A DNA stretch of 64,000 nucleotides from LMUY01 sp965199555 (lineage in GTDB: Bacteria; Pseudomonadota; Alphaproteobacteria; Acetobacterales; Acetobacteraceae): positions 92,968-156,967 of the forward strand of contig CBDASJ010000026.1 of the NCBI GenBank assembly GCA_965199555.1, given 5' to 3'. Shown piece after piece: positions 17,377 to 25,037 of this stretch (positions within the stretch are counted from its first letter, which is position 1; each line of letters opens with the position of its first letter). Made by a program: the position numbers and the translations under genes. Below the pieces are notes generated by a model. That model searched no databases. It saw only the letters and a program-made list of their open reading frames with translations, and was not told the DNA's origin.

Positions 17377-19086
17377 TCACAGCGACGCCAGTAAGGCGTC
17401 GAGGTCGACTTCGGTCTCGCCCTCCGCCGCGACCGGCGCCGGCTCGCTGAGGCTGGCGAGCAGCGCGTCCAGGTCGAGGTCGGCGTCGGCGGCCGGCGGT
17501 TCGGCTGCTTCCGCGACCGGCTCGACTGCCGCGGCTTCCGGCTCAGCGGCGGCGATCGGCTCGGGCGCGGAGGGTTCGGGAACGGGAGGCGCGACGGGCG
17601 TGGCAGCGATCGTCACCTGACCCCAAAAGCCGGCCAGCGCCGGCCCGGCCACGGAGCCGAAGCCGGCCATGCGGATTTCTGGCCGTCCGCGCAGGCTGAC
17701 CACCGGCATGACGCGGTATGGCGCCATCTGCACGACCTGCCGCTCGGAATACAGCCGCTCCGTGCAAGGAAGCGCCACCTGGTCACCGCCCGGCGGCGTG
17801 TAGACGTAATACGGCATGTCGCCGATGACGCTCACCACGCCAGGCTGCATCTTGGCGCCTGCCTTGCCCCAGCCCTGCGCCAGCAACAGCCCGGCGGCGA
17901 GCGCCGGGTTGGCCCACAGCATGCCGGACAAGCCGGCTTCCCGAGTGAACTCCTCGAAGGCGAACGCGTCGATGGGATCGCTGCGCTTGCCATACGGCAT
18001 GCGCAACAGGAACCGCACGGTCGCCAACCCGAGATAAGTCGCGGCTGGCAAGCCCTGCAGCGCCGTCCAGGCCTGCCGGATCAGCGGGTTCTGGTCGCGC
18101 ATCGGCGTTTGCAGGGCATCCGGTTCGATGCCCGTTATAAACGGCGCACCCGCCGCGGCGGTCACCTGCGCCATGCGCCCGAGCAGATCGGCATGCGGCG
18201 GCGACAACTCAAACGCGTACAGACCCAGCACGGCGGAGATCGCCCCCTGGTCCGCATCCATGGCCGGCTGGTCCACCAGCATGCCGTACATCCCGCTTTC
18301 TTCCAGCGCGTCGGCATTGGCGAGGTCCGCCGCCCATTCCTCGGCCGACACGTCGTACAGCACGATCTGCAACCGGTTGCCGGTTTCCAGCCGCCGCACC
18401 AGCAGCTCGACCCCGCGCCACATCGCCTCGGCCGTCTGGAAATCCGGGTGGTGCAGCACGCGGCGCATGGCGGCGGACAAGGCGGCGTCCACCCGCGCGG
18501 TCAAATCCTCCTGGCGGGAGTCGCGTGCGGGCTGGACGAACGGGCCGACCAGGCGACGCACCAGATCGTCCACCGAAGCGTCGGCGCCCGGCGCTTTGGC
18601 ACGCCCGGTGAGCCGGGCGAAGTCGGACAGCCGCTTGTCCGTCGCGATGTCGGCACCGCGGGCCGCGGCGGGGGGCGGCGGCAGTGCGGTTTCCCCGCTC
18701 CAGGACAGCACCTCCTTGGAGGCGCGGGCGAAGCCGGCCTTGCTGGCCAGGTCGCGGCGCAGTTGCAGCAGGGAGCCGAACAGCTCCACGTTCTCGACCA
18801 ACTGGTCGGGGTGGAAATCGTCCAGGCTGGCGACCGGCACCTCGATCGCGCCGCCCTCCTCGTCAAGCTGCAAGGACAGCTTCAGCGCCATCCGCTCCAA
18901 GACGTCGTCCAGATTGTCCACGTCGACCGCGATCGGCTTGCGGCGCGCCAACGCCGCGCCGGTTTCCAACAGCCCGGCATTAGCGCGGCCGGAAAAATCG
19001 CCCAGGACGGCCAGGCGGAACCTGGCTGTGCCGGTTTTTGCCTGCTGCGGCCGCGTCACTTGGCCGAAGCTTACCTCGTACTGCAT
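17377..19086 (-). CDS. TssB-TssC fusion sheath protein with C-terminal twin motif
   Basis: 569 residues. Residues about 15-130 resemble TssB: FRLAVLGDFSG, then IAVDVDNLDDVLERMALKLSL and ASLDDFHPDQLVENVELFGSLLQLRRDL. Residues about 175-500 resemble TssC: VLHHPDFQTAEAMWRGVELLVRR, MLVDQPAM, APFITGIEPDA, YLGLATVRFLLRMPYGKRSDPIDAFAFEEF. The TssC part lacks the canonical LRPHYQLEG ending and instead runs into an Ala/Pro/Glu linker with DLDALLASL at 538-546 and again at 561-569. It may be a specialised sheath-like subunit, or it may supply the TssB function missing from the window. A probable promoter lies in the 140 bp divergent gap upstream. Confidence 0.85.
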   Translation of the reverse strand: MQYEVSFGQVTRPQQAKTGTARFRLAVLGDFSGRANAGLLETGAALARRKPIAVDVDNLDDVLERMALKLSLQLDEEGGAIEVPVASLDDFHPDQLVENVELFGSLLQLRRDLASKAGFARASKEVLSWSGETALPPPPAAARGADIATDKRLSDFARLTGRAKAPGADASVDDLVRRLVGPFVQPARDSRQEDLTARVDAALSAAMRRVLHHPDFQTAEAMWRGVELLVRRLETGNRLQIVLYDVSAEEWAADLANADALEESGMYGMLVDQPAMDADQGAISAVLGLYAFELSPPHADLLGRMAQVTAAAGAPFITGIEPDALQTPMRDQNPLIRQAWTALQGLPAATYLGLATVRFLLRMPYGKRSDPIDAFAFEEFTREAGLSGMLWANPALAAGLLLAQGWGKAGAKMQPGVVSVIGDMPYYVYTPPGGDQVALPCTERLYSERQVVQMAPYRVMPVVSLRGRPEIRMAGFGSVAGPALAGFWGQVTIAATPVAPPVPEPSAPEPIAAAEPEAAAVEPVAEAAEPPAADADLDLDALLASLSEPAPVAAEGETEVDLDALLASL

Positions 19087-19170
19087 GGACTACCCTGCAC
19101 GTTGCCATCGCCGAATGCGTCGGGGCCGGATGCGTCGGGCGACCGCCGCGAGCCGTCTGCGTGTTACCCT

Positions 19171-19198
19171 ATGACAGGCAAATGTTCTAGGCTAGCAT
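19171..19198 (+). promoter_or_regulatory. Possible sigma-70 promoter for the gene at 19227
   Basis: ATGACA at 19171-19176 (one mismatch to TTGACA) and TAGCAT at 19193-19198 (two mismatches to TATAAT) are 16 bp apart. They lie about 30 bp before the ATG of the plus-strand gene, in the divergent gap upstream of tssBC. Assigned by eye only. Confidence 0.3.
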
Positions 19199-19226
19199 CG
19201 ACTGCGCATCGAACGGGAGGGTTTCC

Positions 19227-20351
19227 ATGGCCGTCGTCAACACCGGCATGTCCAAGGCCGAGATGAAGAAGATGCTGGCACACGCCAAGGAATCCCCGGT
19301 GAGTTGCGCCGTCGGCCAGGGCGAGAACGCGGCGGTTGGCTTGTTGGTGATGCACCGGACCAAGGCCGAACGCGCGATGGAAAAGATCCTGAAGGACGAC
19401 TTCCCCGAGGCGAAGAACTCGCGCTTCGGCACCGCCTTCATCGACGTGGACGAGAACCCGAAGCTGGTTAAGTTCAAGCTCAACCGCGCGGTCTCCGGCA
19501 TCGCCCGCCGCTTGATCAAGACGCTGAAGGGCACGGGTTACACCAAGGTCGTCATCGTGACGGAGGACGGCTCCGTCGTCGAGAATTACGAGGAAGAGGA
19601 CGAGGAGGCGGAAGCCGGCGAGGCCGAGGCCGGCGCGGCGGCAAGCCCCCAGGCCGCCGCAGCGCCGCCCCCTCCTCCGCCGCCGGCACCGCCCCCGCCG
19701 GCCGGTGCAGCCGCGGGGCAGGCCCCACCCGATGCCGCGGCCTTGGCAAAGGAGCTTGCCGCCCTCGCCCCGGCCATCCCGAAGGCGGCCGGCGACGACA
19801 TGGCGCGCAAGGCGACGCTGTTGAAGCTGGCCACCGACACGAACGTCAACATCAAGACCGGCAACCTGGTTTACGCCGCCAACTTCCTCCAGCAGTTGAA
19901 GACAGCGATGGCAGGGTCCGCCCCGGCCGCGGCACAGGCGGCCCCCGCGCCGGCCAGCGTGCAGCAACTCGCGGCGTCGCGGCAGGAGTGGACGGGCGTG
20001 CAGGAGAAGGTGAAGGCCGAGGTCGAGAAGCTTCGGAGCGAACTCGCCAAGGCGTACCAAGGGCAGCCCATAGCCGGCGAGATCGTCGCGAAGTTCCAGG
20101 CCAAGGTGGCCCCGGTGACGGCGCAGTTCGATGACCGCCTGCTGGATGTGCTGGACGACCTGATGAACACCAAGGAACCGGCTGGGCGAGACGCGCTGGT
20201 CGGCCAGGCCCGCGGCCTCATCAAGACCTACCTGTCCTTCGCGATGAGCGATCCCTTCATCGGCGAGTTGGATGCCAACCCGTTCGTGAAGCTCGCGATC
20301 AAGCCGACGGTCACCAGCACGCTGGCGAACCTGGCGAAATCCTTGCACTGA
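19227..20351 (+). CDS. Hypothetical two-domain protein with acidic patch and polyproline linker
   Basis: 374 residues. The N-terminal domain (about 1-110) contains SCAVGQGENAAVGLLVMHRTK and FGTAFIDVDENPKLVKFKLNR, a compact alpha/beta pattern I cannot name. An acidic stretch (EEEDEEAEAGEAEAG, about 115-130) and a run of prolines (about 145-165) follow. The C-terminal domain (about 175-374) is helical with a charged coiled-coil-like section near 255-275. No signal peptide or membrane segment. ATG 19227 has GGAGGG seven bases upstream. It diverges from tssBC and is followed after 14 bp by a small membrane protein, so the pair may act together. The T6SS link is positional only. Confidence 0.65.
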   Translation: MAVVNTGMSKAEMKKMLAHAKESPVSCAVGQGENAAVGLLVMHRTKAERAMEKILKDDFPEAKNSRFGTAFIDVDENPKLVKFKLNRAVSGIARRLIKTLKGTGYTKVVIVTEDGSVVENYEEEDEEAEAGEAEAGAAASPQAAAAPPPPPPPAPPPPAGAAAGQAPPDAAALAKELAALAPAIPKAAGDDMARKATLLKLATDTNVNIKTGNLVYAANFLQQLKTAMAGSAPAAAQAAPAPASVQQLAASRQEWTGVQEKVKAEVEKLRSELAKAYQGQPIAGEIVAKFQAKVAPVTAQFDDRLLDVLDDLMNTKEPAGRDALVGQARGLIKTYLSFAMSDPFIGELDANPFVKLAIKPTVTSTLANLAKSLH

Positions 20352-20365
20352 TCCGACCGGTCGCC

Positions 20366-20776
20366 GTGCGGTCTAACCCGGTCGCGCTCATCTGGCTGGT
20401 CGGCGTGCTGGCGGCGGTCGTCGCCTACACCTTCGGCGCGACGGACGCGCTCACAGTCGTTTGGGCGTTCGTCCGTGACGTCATGGAGTGGGTGGACCAA
20501 ACGCTGCTCCACCTTCCCGACCTGGCGGCGGCCTTCATCCCGCCGCTGGCGATCGGTGCATTCGTGGCTTTCGTGCCGCTGGCGGTGTTGTCGATCCGCG
20601 CCGGACGACGCGGCCGGATGGCGCTCGTGCTCGTCACGGCGGCGTTCCTCTGGCTGGCCGGGCGCGACGCCACGCGGATGGATTGGCTGGAGGCCTTGCT
20701 GGTGGCCGGCATCGGCGCTTTGGTGATGACGGGCCGGTTGCGCGACCGCACCGCCGTTATCACGCGTCCGCGCTAG
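20366..20776 (+). CDS. Small multi-pass membrane protein
   Basis: 136 residues with about four hydrophobic segments: near 5-25 (VALIWLVGVLAAVVAYTF), 50-72, 80-100 and 108-122. Short basic loops (SIRAGRRGRM) lie between them. No enzymatic motif. The start is GTG 20366, 14 bp after the previous stop, with no good ribosome site, so translation probably depends on the upstream gene. A strong terminator hairpin follows at 20799, marking the end of this two-gene unit. Family not recognised. Confidence 0.55.
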   Translation: MRSNPVALIWLVGVLAAVVAYTFGATDALTVVWAFVRDVMEWVDQTLLHLPDLAAAFIPPLAIGAFVAFVPLAVLSIRAGRRGRMALVLVTAAFLWLAGRDATRMDWLEALLVAGIGALVMTGRLRDRTAVITRPR

Positions 20777-20798
20777 GGTGCTGGGAGGCGGCAACGAG

Positions 20799-20830
20799 AA
20801 AGGGCGGCCCGTCACCGGGCCGCCCTTTCT
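20799..20830. terminator. Bidirectional intrinsic terminator
   Basis: A perfect 14-bp stem (GAAAGGGCGGCCCG paired with its complement at 20817-20830) encloses the loop TCAC. It lies between the convergent ends of the membrane-protein gene and the cold-shock gene. T/A-rich edges on both sides let it serve either strand. Confidence 0.88.
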
Positions 20831-20851
20831 TCATCGTTTCACCAGTGCGCT

Positions 20852-21517
20852 CTAGTCCCCGAGGATGGAGCGGACCTCCGGACCCTTCTGGCCCTGTCCG
20901 ACCACGACGCGAACGGATTGGCCTTCGGTCAACGGCGGCTTGCCCGCCCGTTCCAACGCCGTGGCATGCACGAACACGTCCTTGCTGCCGTCCTGCGGGG
21001 AGATGAAGCCAAACCCCTTGTTCGGGTCGTACCACTTCACCGTGCCCGTCATCTCGACGCCGGGGCCGGTATCCATCTGCGGACGCGGCGGGCGCGGCGA
21101 CCGGAAGCCGCCTTCCCCGCCGAAGCCACCGCCACCCGGACGCGGGCCGGACGAGCGACTGGGCGTGCTGGACGCCGTGCTTTCGTCAACGGACATCACC
21201 TGCTCGACCTGGCGGCCTTTCTGTCCCTGGCCGACGCGCACCTGCAAGGTGGCGCCTTGGCTCACCTGCTGGATGCCGGACGCTTGCAGCGCGTTGGCGT
21301 GCAGGAAGACGTCGCCCGAGCCGTCCGCGAGCTCGACGAAGCCGAACCCCTTATCGGGGTTGTACCACTTCACCGTCGCTTGAAGCTGCGGCGCAGAAGA
21401 GGGCGGCGGCGCGAACGACGGAAAGGTCGGTGGCGTCGGCGCATTGCCGTAGAAATTGTCGTCGTCGAATCCACGACGACGCGGTTGCCGCTGGCGGTTG
21501 TCCTTCGGGGGTCTCAA
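20852..21517 (-). CDS. Double cold-shock-domain protein
   Basis: 221 residues with two cold-shock domains. The first is at about 48-108 (ATVKWYNPDKGFGFVELADG, DVFLHANAL), the second at about 154-218 (GTVKWYDPNKGFGFISPQDG, DVFVHATAL). Both keep the RNP1-type KGFGF and RNP2-type VFVH/VFLH aromatic patches that bind single-stranded RNA or DNA. They are joined by a Gly/Ser/Pro/Arg-rich linker and preceded by a basic tail. Two-domain Csp proteins of this layout are typical of alphaproteobacteria. The start appears to be TTG 21517, with AGAGGA upstream. The 226-bp gap upstream may hold a long leader, as in cold-shock mRNAs, but I saw no clear cold box. Confidence 0.9.
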   Translation of the reverse strand: MRPPKDNRQRQPRRRGFDDDNFYGNAPTPPTFPSFAPPPSSAPQLQATVKWYNPDKGFGFVELADGSGDVFLHANALQASGIQQVSQGATLQVRVGQGQKGRQVEQVMSVDESTASSTPSRSSGPRPGGGGFGGEGGFRSPRPPRPQMDTGPGVEMTGTVKWYDPNKGFGFISPQDGSKDVFVHATALERAGKPPLTEGQSVRVVVGQGQKGPEVRSILGD

Positions 21518-21743
21518 GTACTCAATCCTCTGCCCTAAATCTTGCGCGGTGCCTGGCAGATCGGTACGGACCCCGCCTTGCCAAGGCGACGGAGCTTAAT
21601 ACGTCGATCTCGATATATGTTGTTGACGATCGTTGGCCTGAATTCAAGGTCGGCGACGGGTTAAATCTCCATTTGCCCACGCACTCTTGCTCGCAGGCAA
21701 CGCGGCGGCTCCTATGGAACCGGAAATGACGGGGAATACGGCG

Positions 21744-22487
21744 ATGGACGACTGGACGGGCAAGCGGGTCGTGGTCATGGGCGGCAGCCGCGGGATCGGG
21801 CGATCCATCGCGCTGATGTTCGCCCAAGGCGGCGCCGCGGTGGCCATCTGCGCCCGCGGCGCCGAGGCGCTGGAGCAAACGGCAGCCGAGTTGGGCGCTG
21901 CCGCATTTTCCGGCCAGGTCGATTTGGCGGATGCCGAGGCGATCGCGCGCTTCGTGCCGCAGGCCGCGACGGCGCTGGGCGGCATCGACGTGCTGGTCAA
22001 CAACGCGTCGGGCTTCGGCGCCGCGGATGACGAGGCAGCCTGGGCGGCGTCGGTCGCGGTGGACCTGATGGCGATCGTGCGCGCGACGCAGGCCGCTCTG
22101 CCCCACCTCGCGGCGCAACCCGGCAGCAGCATCGTCAACATCTCCTCCATCTCCGCCTTCCGCGCCACCAAGCGGAACCCGCCCTACGGCGCCATCAAGG
22201 CGGCGGTGATGCACTACACGGCGAGCCAGGCGAGGATGCTGGCCGCACAGGGCGTGCGGGCGAACTGCGTTTGCCCGGGCTCCGTCGAGTTCCCCGGCGG
22301 CAGTTGGGAACGCCGTCGCACCAGCGACGCGGCGCTCTACAACAGCACGCTTGAACAGATCCCGTTCGGCCGCATGGGCACGCCGGAGGAAATCGCGGAG
22401 GTGGTGGTGTTCCTCGCCTCTCAGCGGGCGCGCTGGATCACCGGGCAAAGTATCGTGGTCGATGGGGGGCAGTTGCTCGGCCCATGA
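21744..22487 (+). CDS. Short-chain dehydrogenase/reductase (SDR)
   Basis: About 247 residues of a classical SDR: NAD(P)-binding GGSRGIGRS near the N-terminus, DVLVNNAS, the catalytic Ser in NISSISAF, and YGAIK (YxxxK). The C-terminal IVVDGGQLLGP is typical of FabG-like enzymes. Substrate cannot be told. ATG 21744 follows GGGGAA by seven bases; ATG 21726 is a possible alternative. The stop overlaps the start of the next gene (ATGA at 22484-22487), so the reductase and the decarboxylase are translationally coupled and may act on the same pathway. Confidence 0.88.
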   Translation: MDDWTGKRVVVMGGSRGIGRSIALMFAQGGAAVAICARGAEALEQTAAELGAAAFSGQVDLADAEAIARFVPQAATALGGIDVLVNNASGFGAADDEAAWAASVAVDLMAIVRATQAALPHLAAQPGSSIVNISSISAFRATKRNPPYGAIKAAVMHYTASQARMLAAQGVRANCVCPGSVEFPGGSWERRRTSDAALYNSTLEQIPFGRMGTPEEIAEVVVFLASQRARWITGQSIVVDGGQLLGP

Positions 22488-24718
22488 CCGACGACGACGC
22501 GAAGGCCAGCGTTTCCCCGCATCTGCCGTCCGACGTACCGGAAGCGCTGGTCCCGGCCCGCCACCAGCGCGCCCGCCAGGCGTGGGACGAGGAGCTGCGC
22601 GGCACGCTGGAGCTGCAAGGCTCCACGCGGGGCGTGCCGGAAACCTGGTTCCTGGGTCCGAAGGCCGAGAACATCGACCTTCTGAAGGAGTTGGTGCTGT
22701 CCGCGATCGACAGCCATGCCGCATTCCGCCGCAGCTTCCACCCGCAGGACCCGAGCCACATCACCCCGGCATTGCGGGCCGATCCAAGGTTCCAGGAAGG
22801 CGTGGCCCGGCTGCGCGCGGATGTGGGCGAGTTGCTGGACAAGCTGCGGCTGTCCGCCCCGTTCGCGTCCATGCGCTACCAGGGGCACATGCTGTGGGAC
22901 CAGGTGCTGCCGGCGACGGTCGGCCTGTTCGCCGGCATGCTGTACAACCAGAACAACGTCGCGGCCGAGGCATCCCCCGTCACCACGCGGCTGGAGATCG
23001 AGGTCGGCAACGACCTTTGCCGTATGCTGGGCTACGACGTGCCGCCGGAAGGCAAGGCGCCCAAGCCGGGCAAGCCGCTGCCCTGGGGCCACATCACCAG
23101 CGGCGGCACGGTGGCCAACGTGGAAGCGCTGTGGGCGGCGCGGAACCTGAAGTTCGCCGCCGTGGCCATCCGCCAGGCGATCCGCGAGGTGCCGGCGCTG
23201 AACGCGGCGCGCGGCCTGGAAGTCCCGCTATGGGAAGGCGGCACCGGGCGGCTGGTCGACCTCGACACCTGGACCCTGTTGAACCTGGACATCGACACCG
23301 TGGCCGCCCTGCCCGGCGCCATCACCGAACTCGGTATCGCGCCGGAGCGGCTGACGCGCATGCTGGGCGGCTTCGCGGTGCAGAATGTCGGGCTGGTGAA
23401 CTTCTACCGCTCCTTCATGCGGGACGTGGGGGAAACGCCGATGTTCCTGGCGCCGGCCACCGGCCATTACTCCTGGCCCAAGGCGGCAACGCTGCTGGGG
23501 CTGGGGCAGAACGCCGTGGCGGTGCAGCGCGTCGACCGCGACGCCCGCATGGACCTGGAGCACGTGGAGTCCACTCTGACGGACATGCTGCGGCGCCGGG
23601 TGCCGGTGCTGTGCACGGTTGCCGTGATCGGCAGCACGGAGGAAAGCGCGGTGGACCCGCTGGCCGGGCTGCTGGCGCTGCGGCAGCGGATGCGCAGCCG
23701 CGGCCTGAACTTCGCCATCCATGCCGACGCCGCCTGGGGCGGCTATTTCCGCACCATGCTGCGCGAAGCCGGGTCGGAAAGCGCCGAGGTGGGCGTCCCC
23801 ACGCTGGCGATGAGCGACTACGTGCAGCGGCAATACGCCGTGCTCGGCAAGGCGGACAGCATCACGGTGGACCCGCACAAGGGCGGCTACATCCCCTACC
23901 CGGCCGGCGCGCTGTGCTACCGCAACGCCGCCATGCGGGACGCCATCTCGCTCCAGGCGCCGGTGGTGTTCCACAGCCAGGCGGAACCCACGGTAGGCAT
24001 CTACGGCGTGGAAGGGTCCAAGCCGGGCTCCGCTGCCGCGGCGGTGTGGCTGGCGCACCGGGTGATCCGGCCGGACCGCTCCGGCTACGGCCACATCCTG
24101 GGCCAGTGCATGTGGACGTCCAAGCGCCTGTTCTGCCGCCTGCACACGCTGGACGACCCGCGCTTCCGCATCACCATGTTCAACGCCACCCCGGCCGAAC
24201 GCGCGCGCCGGCCGGATGACGAGCTGGCCGCCGAACGCCAGGCGATCCGCCGGTTCGTGGAGGTGGACAATGCCGGCTTGGAAGCCATGCTGACGGCGGA
24301 CCCGGCGGCCAAGCGGCTGTTCACCTCGCTCGGCTCGGACCAGGTGATCCTGGCCTTCTGCCTGAACTTCCGCACCCTGGACGGGCGGATGAACACGGAT
24401 TTGGCCAAGGCGAATGCCCTGAACGACCGGGTGTTCCAGTTCTGCAGCCTGATCGAGCCGCGGGCGGACGTGAGCGATCTGGACTTGGTGCTCACCTCCT
24501 CCCGCTTCGAGCCGGGCATCTACGGCCACCATTTCGTGGACGCGTTTTCCCGCCGCCTGGGCGTGATCCCGCAGGCCGAGCTGGGCGTGGACTTCCTGAT
24601 CTCCACCACCATGGACCCGTGGACCACGGAAACCGATGGCGGCGATTTCCTCGCGGTGATCGAGGCCGCGCTGGTCCGCGCCGCCCACCGGGCGCTGGAC
24701 GAGCTGGGTTACGCCTGA
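22484..24718 (+). CDS. Large PLP-dependent group II-type decarboxylase
   Basis: 744 residues. The PLP-binding core is clear: HADAAWGGYF with Asp415 to pair with the pyridine nitrogen, and VDPHKGGYIPYPAG with Lys466 as the likely Schiff-base lysine. GHITSGGTVANVEALWAARN contacts cofactor phosphate. This is the aspartate-aminotransferase fold of the glutamate/tyrosine/aromatic amino-acid decarboxylase family. It is considerably longer than the usual 450-550 residues, with an N-terminal extension (about 1-110) and a long C-terminal domain. The amino-acid substrate is unknown. It overlaps the SDR gene by four bases. Related long enzymes are annotated only as pyridoxal-dependent decarboxylases. 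Confidence 0.85.
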   Translation: MTDDDAKASVSPHLPSDVPEALVPARHQRARQAWDEELRGTLELQGSTRGVPETWFLGPKAENIDLLKELVLSAIDSHAAFRRSFHPQDPSHITPALRADPRFQEGVARLRADVGELLDKLRLSAPFASMRYQGHMLWDQVLPATVGLFAGMLYNQNNVAAEASPVTTRLEIEVGNDLCRMLGYDVPPEGKAPKPGKPLPWGHITSGGTVANVEALWAARNLKFAAVAIRQAIREVPALNAARGLEVPLWEGGTGRLVDLDTWTLLNLDIDTVAALPGAITELGIAPERLTRMLGGFAVQNVGLVNFYRSFMRDVGETPMFLAPATGHYSWPKAATLLGLGQNAVAVQRVDRDARMDLEHVESTLTDMLRRRVPVLCTVAVIGSTEESAVDPLAGLLALRQRMRSRGLNFAIHADAAWGGYFRTMLREAGSESAEVGVPTLAMSDYVQRQYAVLGKADSITVDPHKGGYIPYPAGALCYRNAAMRDAISLQAPVVFHSQAEPTVGIYGVEGSKPGSAAAAVWLAHRVIRPDRSGYGHILGQCMWTSKRLFCRLHTLDDPRFRITMFNATPAERARRPDDELAAERQAIRRFVEVDNAGLEAMLTADPAAKRLFTSLGSDQVILAFCLNFRTLDGRMNTDLAKANALNDRVFQFCSLIEPRADVSDLDLVLTSSRFEPGIYGHHFVDAFSRRLGVIPQAELGVDFLISTTMDPWTTETDGGDFLAVIEAALVRAAHRALDELGYA

Positions 24719-24722
24719 CCCG

Positions 24723-25037
24723 CTACTTGCCGAACTTCGCGAACACCTGGCGATCCCGGTTTTCCTGCATCAGCATGCGGAAGCCCGGGATCGTTTCCAG
24801 GCTCAGCCCGCCGGGGATGCCGGACTCGGCGTCAGCCACGACCTTGCCGTAGCTTTCGCCGCTCAGCTTTTCCCACTTTCCCGCCGGCTTCTTCGCCTCA
24901 ACATGCACGACGGTGGCCTTCAACACCATGCGCACCACGGCCTCCTTGGGGTTGGAGGGCTTGGTCAGGCTCGGGTGGCCGGCGATCATGGTCCAGCCGT
25001 TCTTCAGCGCCCACTCTGTCAGCTCGTCCTGCGTCAT
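24723..25037 (-). CDS. Small conserved hypothetical protein downstream of ABC-F
   Basis: 104 residues starting MTQDELTEWALKNGW. The middle reads VRMVLKATVVHVEAKKPAGKWEKLSGESYGKVV, and the C-terminus is basic. No membrane segment or signal peptide; family not recognised. Its ATG overlaps the stop of the ABC-F gene (25034-25037, ATGA), so the two are coupled. It is convergent with the decarboxylase gene, four bases away, with no terminator between them. Confidence 0.7.
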   Translation of the reverse strand: MTQDELTEWALKNGWTMIAGHPSLTKPSNPKEAVVRMVLKATVVHVEAKKPAGKWEKLSGESYGKVVADAESGIPGGLSLETIPGFRMLMQENRDRQVFAKFGK

